Part shown: positions 1 through 5,379 of the stretch, piece by piece | Numbering within the stretch: the first letter of the stretch is position 1 | How the letters are laid out: each line of letters opens with the position of its first letter | Assembly: GCA_003564655.1 (NCBI GenBank) | Contig: PXES01000130.1 | Coordinates: 1-5,379, forward strand | Origin: Paracoccaceae bacterium | GTDB taxonomy: Bacteria; Pseudomonadota; Alphaproteobacteria; Rhodobacterales; Rhodobacteraceae | Reading direction: 5' to 3' | Length of the DNA stretch: 5,379 nucleotides | Notes under the pieces: model-generated | Told to the model about the DNA's origin: nothing | Seen by the model: the letters and a program-made list of their open reading frames with translations, nothing else | Database searches by the model: none | Position numbers and translations under genes: made by a program

Positions 1-51
1 GCGCCCGGGTGCATACCGATGACCGGGCATATCATTCAATGCACGGCTCAT
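1..51 (-). CDS. 5' end of an unidentified gene, cut by the left window edge
   Basis: On the minus strand an ATG at 51-49 opens a reading frame that stays open for 17 codons to the window edge (MSRALNDMPGHRYAPGR). A Shine-Dalgarno-like GGAAAG at 60-55 sits three bases before the ATG, which is the main reason to call a start here; it also lies on the same strand as every other gene. I do not recognise the product, and 17 residues are too few to assign a family, signal peptide or domain. A second in-frame ATG at codon 8 is an alternative start. The gene begins 161 nt downstream of the L,D-transpeptidase stop. The call rests on the ribosome binding site and orientation, so it may be a chance open stretch. 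Confidence 0.42.
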   Translation of the reverse strand, partial: MSRALNDMPGHRYAPGR

Positions 52-212
52 GGTCTTTCCAATTCGCAACGAGGTCACGACGAGATTGCCATGATCGCAC
101 ACAAATCGTGCCAGCGCGGGGTCGTTGCGTGACGATCCCTTCGCAGGATAGGCGCGTCATCAGGCAAATGCGAATGGCGGAGGGTGGTTGGCGCCGTCCG
201 CGCGCCCTGGCC

Positions 213-716
213 TCAGGGAAGGATTCGGATCGGGGTGCCGTCGCGGACCATGGCGTAGATATCCTCCATCTCGCGGTCAGTCACGGCGATGCACCCATCC
301 GTCCAGTCGCCGCGCGCGTTCTGGAAATTCGGCCCGCGTCCATGGATGAAGATGTCACCGCCGGGGCGCCAGCCATTCGCCTCGGCGCGGGCCTTGTCAT
401 CCTCGTTGGGGTAGTCGATTCCCAGCGACAGATGAAAGCGGCTGTTAGGGTTGCGCCGGTCGATGATGTAGTCGCCCTCGGGCGTGCGGCGATCCCATTC
501 GCGCTGCTTGTGGCCGAAGGGGTTGCCGCCAAGCTGGACGCGGAAGGTTCGCAGCCGCGTGTGGTGGTGATAGAGGTCCATCCGCCGCGCGCCCTTGTGG
601 ACGACGACCTGCGTGACCTCGGGGCCGTTATAGGTGCGGAATTTGCTCGGCGGTTTCCCGCAGGAGGCGACGATGCCCACCAGCACCATCGCGACCAGAA
701 TGCGCAGAAAAGTCAT
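213..716 (-). CDS. YkuD-family L,D-transpeptidase-like lipoprotein
   Basis: A 167-residue secreted protein with the YkuD (L,D-transpeptidase catalytic) fold. The family makes 3-3 peptidoglycan cross-links or attaches or releases peptidoglycan-bound proteins in the periplasm through a catalytic cysteine. Seen: a hydrophobic N-terminus (about residues 4-17) ending in a lipobox VASC with Cys19, so a lipidated protein is likely. The catalytic domain spans about 33-166. The active-site signature has His125 in IFIHGRG and Cys142 in WTDGCIAV; the common SHGC is TDGC here, a variant also found in ErfK/YafK-like members. The protein is about the size of a bare catalytic domain, with no LysM or other wall-binding domain. 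The ATG at 716 is preceded by GAGG seven bases upstream. It follows the sodium channel gene after 97 nt that hold a candidate promoter, so it may be transcribed separately. Whether it forms cross-links or acts as a hydrolase cannot be told from sequence. Confidence 0.9.
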   Translation of the reverse strand: MTFLRILVAMVLVGIVASCGKPPSKFRTYNGPEVTQVVVHKGARRMDLYHHHTRLRTFRVQLGGNPFGHKQREWDRRTPEGDYIIDRRNPNSRFHLSLGIDYPNEDDKARAEANGWRPGGDIFIHGRGPNFQNARGDWTDGCIAVTDREMEDIYAMVRDGTPIRILP

Positions 717-742
717 GTCACTGCCTCGGTTTTTTTCCTATG

Positions 743-771
743 ACAATGCCCGAGCGGCTCGATTCTGCCAA
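743..771 (-). promoter_or_regulatory. Possible sigma70-type promoter for the L,D-transpeptidase gene
   Basis: Reading the minus strand, TTGGCA (771-766) matches the -35 consensus at five of six bases. It is followed after exactly 17 bases by CATTGT (748-743), a weak -10 matching three of six. Transcription would start near 736, at a run of seven A residues on the coding strand, leaving a leader of about 20 nt with the GAGG ribosome binding site. The -10 is poor and alphaproteobacterial promoters vary, so this is only a candidate. The -35 overlaps the hairpin at 763-779. Confidence 0.28.
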
Positions 772-779
772 GCGCAGAA
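763..779 (-). terminator. Small hairpin after the sodium channel gene, possible weak terminator
   Basis: Perfect six-base arms, 763-768 and 774-779 (TTCTGC/GCAGAA), enclose a five-base loop, 34 nt beyond the channel stop codon. A second small hairpin (CGAG-CGG-CTCG, 751-761) follows in the direction of transcription. No U-run follows on the minus-strand transcript, so classical intrinsic termination is doubtful; processing or 3'-end protection is equally possible. Confidence 0.25.
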
Positions 780-813
780 ATGCCGCCATCCTGTGCGCAC
801 ACTCACAAATCCG

Positions 814-1611
<798 letters not shown>

Positions 1612-1624
1612 GGGTCCTCCGATT

Positions 1625-1636
1625 GTGACGCGTCAC
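1625..1636. promoter_or_regulatory. Perfect 12-bp palindrome between methyltransferase and channel genes
   Basis: GTGACGCGTCAC is identical to its reverse complement and lies in the 37-nt gap between the methyltransferase stop and the channel start, 13 bases before the channel ATG and directly upstream of its GGAGGA ribosome binding site. A dyad of this size could be an operator half-site pair for a dimeric regulator, or a small RNA hairpin next to the ribosome binding site. No matching regulator is in the window. A chance palindrome in GC-rich DNA remains possible. Confidence 0.35.
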
Positions 1637-1648
1637 CGGGGCGGTATG

Positions 1649-2863
1649 CTACCTGCTGAATTCTGCCGCAAGCTCCACATGCGGGCTGAAGCGGAATTGA
1701 TCGATCAGTTGCACCCATTCCAGGCGATAGCCACCCACGACGAGGGTTTTCGCGTCGCGGGCAAAGCTGACCGGGTTGCAGGACAGCGCGGCAATGCGCG
1801 GAATGGCGCTTTCGGCCAGTGCTGCGGCCTGCGCGGCGGCCCCGGCGCGCGGCGGGTCGATGATGGCGGCGTCGAATTCGGCAAGCTCGTCGGGAGCAAG
1901 GGGCTCGCGGAACAGATCGCGCGTTGCGGTCGTGACGCGGCGCAGACCGGTCGCCTGCCGCCAGCCCTGATCGAGCGCGCGCAGCATGTCGCCCGCGCCC
2001 TCGACCGCATGGACCTCGGCCGTCTCGGCCAGCGGCAGGCTGAAGGTCCCGCACCCGGCGAAGAGGTCAACCACCCGGCCTGCCCCTGCCATGATCTCGC
2101 GCACGGCGTCCTGCATCGCAGCCTCGGCCTGCGGCGTGGCCTGCAGAAAGGCGCCGGGCGGCGGCGTGACGCGGGCGCGGCCGAATTGCTGCCAGGGGGG
2201 CGCGGCCTGGGCAATCACGTCCCCGTCGCAAGCCAGCCGCGCGAGGCCCGCCCGCCCGGCCCACTGACCAAGGGTTGCGCGCAGGGCACGGTCGAGCGGC
2301 TTTGCCCCGCTCAGCGCCAGGTCGAGCCCTGCGCCCGAGCGCGTCAGCGCCAGCCCCAGCACGCCCTTGCGGCTGGCGGCGAGCATTGTCACCTCTTCCA
2401 GCAGCGGCAGTGCGGCGGTCAGATCGGGGTGCAGCACCAGACAGTCGGGCACTGGCGTGATGACATGCGAGGCGCGGCCATGAAAGCCCACCAGCGCGCC
2501 GCGCTTCAGCCGCCGCCCCGCAAACCCCGCCCGGCGGCGCGCACCTGGGGGCGAGAGATGGGCCGGGCGAAACGGCGCCTCGAGCCCCTGTGCGGCCAGC
2601 GCGCGGACAATCACCTCGTGCTTCCAGCCGGTGACAAAGCTCTCGCGCGCGTGCTGAAGCGCGCAGCCGCCGCAGCTGCGGTAATGCGGACAGGGCGCGC
2701 TGACACGCTCGGCCGACGGGGCAAAGATGCGCGGGGTGTCCATGCGGTCGCCCGTCACCGTGCCCTCGACCACCTCGCCCGGCAGGGCACGGGGCACATA
2801 GACCGGCCCCTCGGCCACGCCGTCGCCCAGATGGCCCAGCCGCTCGATCGTCGCCCGGATCAT
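1649..2863 (-). CDS. rlmD: 4Fe-4S RNA uracil-5-methyltransferase, RumA/RlmD type
   Basis: A 404-residue SAM-dependent methyltransferase of the RumA/TrmA family, which makes 5-methyluridine in RNA (U1939 of 23S rRNA in E. coli RlmD). Seen: an N-terminal TRAM-like region (about 1-50, with IERLGHLGDGVAEG); 4Fe-4S ligands Cys58-x5-Cys64-x2-Cys67 and Cys141 in the RlmD pattern; the SAM-binding loop VVDLFAGCGTFSLPLA at 264-279; IIDPPRAG at 334-341; the catalytic nucleophile Cys362 in LSCNPVSFARD; and Glu397 in SPHVELAAEF as the likely general base. The frame is open upstream, but I chose ATG 2863 because family members begin with this TRAM motif and a longer form would overlap the preceding gene. 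No good ribosome binding site precedes it, and the leader carries competing hairpins. It is somewhat shorter than the E. coli enzyme (about 430). The family call is firm; the exact target base (RlmD versus RlmC-like) is inferred, so the gene symbol is provisional. Confidence 0.92.
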   Translation of the reverse strand: MIRATIERLGHLGDGVAEGPVYVPRALPGEVVEGTVTGDRMDTPRIFAPSAERVSAPCPHYRSCGGCALQHARESFVTGWKHEVIVRALAAQGLEAPFRPAHLSPPGARRRAGFAGRRLKRGALVGFHGRASHVITPVPDCLVLHPDLTAALPLLEEVTMLAASRKGVLGLALTRSGAGLDLALSGAKPLDRALRATLGQWAGRAGLARLACDGDVIAQAAPPWQQFGRARVTPPPGAFLQATPQAEAAMQDAVREIMAGAGRVVDLFAGCGTFSLPLAETAEVHAVEGAGDMLRALDQGWRQATGLRRVTTATRDLFREPLAPDELAEFDAAIIDPPRAGAAAQAAALAESAIPRIAALSCNPVSFARDAKTLVVGGYRLEWVQLIDQFRFSPHVELAAEFSR

Positions 2864-2899
2864 GCGGACCGCGCTGGTATCGGGGACAGGCGATGTGGA

Positions 2900-2947
2900 C
2901 ACGCAGGCCCGATCCCTGCGTGGCACAGGCCACGACCCGCCGCAGGG
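2900..2947 (-). other. Mutually exclusive hairpins in the leader of the methyltransferase gene
   Basis: In the 106-nt gap between the DUF3833 stop and the methyltransferase start, three segments can pair in competing ways. On the minus-strand transcript CCCTGCG (2947-2941) can pair with CGCAGGG (2920-2914). The same middle segment can instead pair with the next one, as an eight-base stem 2922-2915 with 2907-2900 (CACGCAGG/CCTGCGTG, seven-base loop). A third hairpin, six bases with a four-base loop (2919-2924 with 2929-2934), overlaps both. The order resembles attenuator-type leaders, but no U-run or leader peptide is evident. It may be a degenerate terminator or chance pairing. Confidence 0.3.
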
Positions 2948-2969
2948 GTTCCGCGACGCGACGCGCGCA

Positions 2970-3503
2970 TCATCCGGCCAGCCGCGTGATCTCGAAGCGG
3001 ACCGTGCCCACGGGCAGGCCCCAGCGGGTGACGACGGCGTCATTGATGACTTGGCCCTCGGGGCCGTAATAGATCACATCCTCGAAGCCAAGCCGCGTGA
3101 CCTCGCCCTCGGACTCGAAATCGGCCGTGTAGGACAGGCGGATCTCGGTGCCCGTCTCGACCACCTCGGCCTCGCCCACCGTGTCGTCGCGCCGCCCGGT
3201 CCAGCGCCCGGGGCCCGCACGGTCAAACACCCAGGTCAGGGTGTTCTCCTCGCCGTCATCATAGAAGAAATCCTCGACCACGGTCAGACGATCCCCCTCC
3301 AGCCGGCCGTCCAGATCGGCGCGAAAGCGACGCTCGCTGCCCGTCAGCGTGACGCGGAACACGCCGCTGCCGGTCGAGCGCCCGACAAACGCATCCTCCA
3401 GCCGGATCGGGCGCAGCGGTCCCTCGGGCGAGGGCGGCACGCGCGAACAGGCGCCAAGCGCCAGCGAGCCAAGGATAAGGGACCGACGCGAAAGCAGCAT
3501 CAT
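2970..3503 (-). CDS. DUF3833-family putative lipoprotein
   Basis: A 177-residue exported protein of unknown function that I place in the DUF3833 family by its pattern: LEDAFVGRSTGSGVF near the start, ERRFRADLDGRLEGDRLTV, then EDFFYDDGEE (77-86), and a C-terminal half rich in short strands. A beta-rich fold is expected. The N-terminus is a signal peptide with SRRSLIL at 5-11, a hydrophobic stretch, and a lipobox ending LGAC at Cys19, so lipidation is predicted. The paired Arg6-Arg7 in SRRS resembles a Tat signal, but the +2 hydrophobic context also fits Sec. ATG 3503 is chosen because AGGAAAGG lies nine bases upstream; a second ATG follows at once (3500). An in-frame extension to 3650 has no ribosome binding site or family similarity and would place the signal peptide internally. 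It is followed by the methyltransferase gene after 106 nt. No catalytic residues can be named. Confidence 0.82.
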   Translation of the reverse strand: MMLLSRRSLILGSLALGACSRVPPSPEGPLRPIRLEDAFVGRSTGSGVFRVTLTGSERRFRADLDGRLEGDRLTVVEDFFYDDGEENTLTWVFDRAGPGRWTGRRDDTVGEAEVVETGTEIRLSYTADFESEGEVTRLGFEDVIYYGPEGQVINDAVVTRWGLPVGTVRFEITRLAG

Positions 3504-3613
3504 GGGGCGCAACCTTTCCTGTAAGACCGAGGGGTAGGTAATGCGGGGCGGCGCCGCTGCCACCCTATCGCTGCAAGACAGCGCACGCCACGCAGCAGCT
3601 TGCCGGAACTGTT

Positions 3614-3636
3614 GCCCCGGATCGCCACCCCGGGGC
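3614..3636 (-). terminator. GC-rich hairpin between VOC and DUF3833 genes, possible terminator
   Basis: Seven-base perfect arms GCCCCGG (3614-3620) and CCGGGGC (3630-3636) enclose nine bases, about 70 nt beyond the VOC stop. An overlapping near-palindrome centred on CCCCGGGG (3623-3640, one mismatch and one wobble) is an alternative fold. The minus-strand transcript continues AACAGTT after the stem, without a U-run. The position between two likely transcription units suggests termination for the transporter-VOC unit, but the evidence is structural only. Confidence 0.28.
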
Positions 3637-3651
3637 GGTGAGCCGGGCATC

Positions 3652-3693
3652 GCCCCTGCCGCAGCGGGACGACGCGACCGCCCGAACAGGGGC
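3652..3693. repeat. Inverted repeat just downstream of the VOC gene
   Basis: GCCCCTG (3652-3658) and CAGGGGC (3687-3693) are perfect inverted arms separated by 28 bases, and the spacer can form a smaller GC stem of its own. The structure begins about 12 nt after the VOC stop codon. Together with the neighbouring hairpin at 3614-3636 it makes this 202-nt intergenic stretch strongly structured. I see no clear promoter for the DUF3833 gene and no open frame with a ribosome binding site inside it. Confidence 0.3.
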
Positions 3694-3705
3694 TCTCGAC
3701 GCGCG

Positions 3706-4119
3706 TCATGTCGCGATTGCAGGGCTGACGGCGTAACCCTCGGGCGTCAGGATCGTGGCCTCGCGCAGCCCGTGGGGCTTGTCGCGCGGCGGCTCCAGCA
3801 CGACATCAGGGTTGGCGCGGGCGACGCAGGCATCGGGGTCGAGCCCGAAGAGATAGAACTGCGCACCGGCCCCGCGCGGCGGCAATTCGGGCAACAGCCC
3901 GTGCAGCGGATGCGCGCCGAATGTCGCGTCGGAATGCAACTGCAAGAGCACGCCTGCATGGCGCAGCAGGGCGAAATCATCGTCCGCGCGCAAGACCTCG
4001 AGCCCCAACACCTCGCGCAGAAAGGCCGCCATCGCCTGCACATCGCGGCACAGCAGGTTCACCCCGATCCCGCGCAGCGAACGGCCTAGCTCCGGGGGGT
4101 CGGCAGTCGCCAGATCCAT
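3706..4119 (-). CDS. VOC-superfamily (glyoxalase/bleomycin-resistance fold) protein
   Basis: A 137-residue cytoplasmic protein with two beta-alpha-beta-beta-beta modules (about 16-64 and 84-134), as in the vicinal oxygen chelate superfamily. Seen: the first module GIGVNLLCRDVQAMAAFLRE followed by LGLEVL, and a second module with FYLFGLDPDACVARA and the family-like ending PHGLREATILTPEGYAVSPA. The usual VOC metal ligands are not evident: the first strand has VN where His is common, the third position has Gln/Phe, and the last strand has AVS instead of the Glu seen in glyoxalase I. A metal-independent binding or resistance role is therefore as likely as catalysis; I assign no substrate. Its ATG follows the ABC transporter stop with no gap (TGAATG), with AGGAGGAGG five bases upstream inside the transporter's final codons, so translation is very likely coupled. 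That coupling hints at shared function, perhaps handling of an exported or reactive compound, which is only inference. Confidence 0.85.
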   Translation of the reverse strand: MDLATADPPELGRSLRGIGVNLLCRDVQAMAAFLREVLGLEVLRADDDFALLRHAGVLLQLHSDATFGAHPLHGLLPELPPRGAGAQFYLFGLDPDACVARANPDVVLEPPRDKPHGLREATILTPEGYAVSPAIAT

Positions 4120-4133
4120 TCACGCCTCCTCCT
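4120..4133 (-). promoter_or_regulatory. Strong ribosome binding site and stop-start junction of the VOC gene
   Basis: AGGAGGAGG at 4133-4125 lies five bases before the VOC ATG and is embedded in the codons for the transporter's glutamate-rich C-terminus (EEEA). The transporter's TGA (4122-4120) abuts the ATG (4119-4117). The strong Shine-Dalgarno decides the VOC start and supports stop-start reinitiation between the two genes. Confidence 0.75.
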
Positions 4134-5379
4134 CGACACAGCCCAGAAACCCGCCGGACTGCCGCGCCCAGAACCTTGCATAGACGCCCTCGCGCGCGAG
4201 CAATTCGTCATGCGTACCCTGTTCGATGATCCGGCCCGCCTCCAGCACGATGATCCGGTCCAGCCGCGCGATGGTCGAGAGGCGGTGCGCGATGGCCAGT
4301 ACCGTCTTGCCCGTCATCAGCGGCTCGAGCGCGCCCTGAACTGCCGCCTCGACCTCACTGTCCAGCGCCGAGGTCGCCTCGTCCAGCACCAGGATCGGCG
4401 CGTCCTTGAGGAAGGCGCGCGCCAGCGCGATCCGCTGGCGCTGCCCGCCCGACAGCCGCACGCCGCGCTCGCCAAGATGCGCGTCATAGCCCCTGCGGCC
4501 CTGGTGATCCGCCAGCCCGAGGATGAACTCATGCGCCTCGGCGGCACGGGCGGCGGCCTCGACCTCGGCGCGGGTGGCGTCGGGGCGGCCATAGGCGATG
4601 TTGTCATAGGCCGAGCGGTTGAACATCGCGGTTTCCTGCGTGACCATGGCGATGTTGCGGCGAAGGCTCTCCTGCGTCACCTCGCGGATATCCTGCCCGT
4701 CGATGGTGATGCGCCCGCCCTCGACATCGTAAAGCCGCAACAGGAGCGCGAGCAGCGTGGACTTGCCCGCCCCCGAGGTGCCGACAATGCCAATCTTCTC
4801 ACCCGGCGCGATGGTCAGGTCGAGGCCGGTCACACCCCCGTCCTGTCGGCCATAGGCGAAATCCACCTCGTCGAAGCGGATCGCGCCCTGCACCCGCCCC
4901 AGCACCGCCGCACCGGGCGCGTCGCGCAGGCTGGGCGGCGGGGTCAGGGTCTTCATGCCGTCCTCGATCTCGCCGATATTGCTGTAGATCGCCATCAGCA
5001 CGAAGCTGACCCAGCCGGTCATCTGCGCGATGCGGATGGCGACCGTGCCTGCGGCGGCAATATCGCCCGGACTCGCCGCCCCCTGTGTCCAGAGCCAGAC
5101 GGTGCCGCCGGTCAGCAGCACCGGCAAGAGCCCCGCCACCCCCATCAGCGAGAAGCGGAACCAGACCTGCACCTCGCCGAATTCCACCGCGCGGTCGCGA
5201 AAGACGCCCATCGCGTTCAGCGCGGCACGGTCCTCGAAATCGGCATGGGCAAAGAGCTTCACGGTCTTGATGTTGGTAATCGTGTCTACCACCTGCCCGC
5301 TGACCTGCGCCCGCGCGCCCGCGCGCGCCCCTGACCGCGCCCGCACCTGCGGCAGGAAAAAACGGATCAGCGCCAGATA
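4120..5379 (-). CDS. ABC exporter half-transporter (MsbA-like), C-terminal part, cut by right edge
   Basis: The C-terminal 419 residues of a fused membrane-ATPase ABC exporter; these are usually about 600 residues, so roughly 180 N-terminal residues lie outside the window. Homodimers of this type export lipids, drugs or peptides across the inner membrane. The frame is open to position 5379; a GTG at 5346 is internal and not the start, since the family sequence continues upstream of it (YLALIRFFLPQ). Seen, numbering from the visible end: the cytoplasmic loop VDTITNIKTVKLFAH, the last membrane segments about 78-100 and 105-135, an A-loop Tyr176 (FAYG), Walker A GTSGAGKST about 200-208, Q-loop VTQETAMFN near 246, signature LSGGQRQRIALARAF from 309, Walker B ILVLDEATSALD from 329, and H-loop His365 in AIAHRLST. 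All nucleotide-binding motifs are intact, so the ATPase should be active. The substrate cannot be read from this part. It is stop-start coupled to the VOC gene. Confidence 0.95.
   Translation of the reverse strand, partial: YLALIRFFLPQVRARSGARAGARAQVSGQVVDTITNIKTVKLFAHADFEDRAALNAMGVFRDRAVEFGEVQVWFRFSLMGVAGLLPVLLTGGTVWLWTQGAASPGDIAAAGTVAIRIAQMTGWVSFVLMAIYSNIGEIEDGMKTLTPPPSLRDAPGAAVLGRVQGAIRFDEVDFAYGRQDGGVTGLDLTIAPGEKIGIVGTSGAGKSTLLALLLRLYDVEGGRITIDGQDIREVTQESLRRNIAMVTQETAMFNRSAYDNIAYGRPDATRAEVEAAARAAEAHEFILGLADHQGRRGYDAHLGERGVRLSGGQRQRIALARAFLKDAPILVLDEATSALDSEVEAAVQGALEPLMTGKTVLAIAHRLSTIARLDRIIVLEAGRIIEQGTHDELLAREGVYARFWARQSGGFLGCVEEEA

Noticed and set aside
103..122. TGGCAC-like element suggestive of a sigma54 promoter upstream of the left-edge gene
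   Set aside because: On the minus strand TGGCACG is present but the GC of the -12 element is not at the required spacing.
65..129. Eight-base inverted repeat CGCAACGA/TCGTTGCG with a 49-base spacer
   Set aside because: The arms are short and far apart, with no flanking pairing or matching feature; chance is the simplest explanation.
9..743. Plus-strand open frame of 244 codons across the L,D-transpeptidase
   Set aside because: It is antisense to a gene with intact YkuD active-site residues, a lipobox and a ribosome binding site; the plus frame has none of these.
2864..3043. A 60-codon N-terminal extension of the methyltransferase frame
   Set aside because: It overlaps the DUF3833 gene in another frame, is rich in Pro/Arg/Ser without family similarity, and the TRAM motif begins right at the internal ATG 2863.
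5307..5330. GCGCCC-type simple repeat encoding GARAGARA in the ABC transporter, a possible repeat insertion
   Set aside because: The stretch aligns without a length change to the usual loop of this transporter type as I recall it, so it looks like composition bias and not an inserted repeat.
4210..5334. Plus-strand open frame of 374 codons opposite the ABC transporter
   Set aside because: It mirrors the transporter coding sequence, has low-complexity Arg/His/Asp-rich composition and no recognisable motifs.

Overview
The base composition (very GC-rich, codons ending in G or C) and the protein families point to an alphaproteobacterium, most likely of the Rhodobacteraceae (Paracoccus/Rhodobacter/Roseobacter type). 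The best single clue is a NaChBac/NavAb-type sodium channel, a family known from marine and salt-adapted members of that group. This placement is inference from sequence character; no database was searched.

Every supportable gene lies on the minus strand, so the window reads right to left. In transcription order: (1) the C-terminal 419 residues of an MsbA-type half-transporter (type IV fold ABC exporter), cut by the right edge; (2) a VOC-superfamily (glyoxalase-like) protein whose ATG directly follows the transporter stop codon (TGAATG); (3) about 200 nt of non-coding DNA with GC-rich inverted repeats; (4) a DUF3833-type putative lipoprotein; (5) a 106-nt gap with mutually exclusive hairpins; (6) a RumA/RlmD-type 4Fe-4S RNA uracil-5-methyltransferase; (7) a 37-nt gap holding a perfect 12-bp palindrome; (8) a complete voltage-gated sodium channel of 265 residues; (9) a 97-nt gap with a hairpin and a possible promoter; (10) a secreted YkuD L,D-transpeptidase-like lipoprotein; (11) a 161-nt gap; and (12) the first 17 codons of an unidentified gene leaving the left edge.

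Spacing suggests two or three transcription units: transporter-VOC (translationally coupled), DUF3833-methyltransferase-channel (possibly co-transcribed), and the L,D-transpeptidase with its own candidate promoter. The products have no obvious common pathway. Four of them act at the envelope (exporter, putative lipoprotein, ion channel, peptidoglycan enzyme), while the methyltransferase acts on RNA. I see no CRISPR array, mobile element, phage gene, tRNA or rRNA, and no convincing novel system. The points most worth a second look are the channel's gene context and the small regulatory-looking palindrome and hairpins around the methyltransferase gene.
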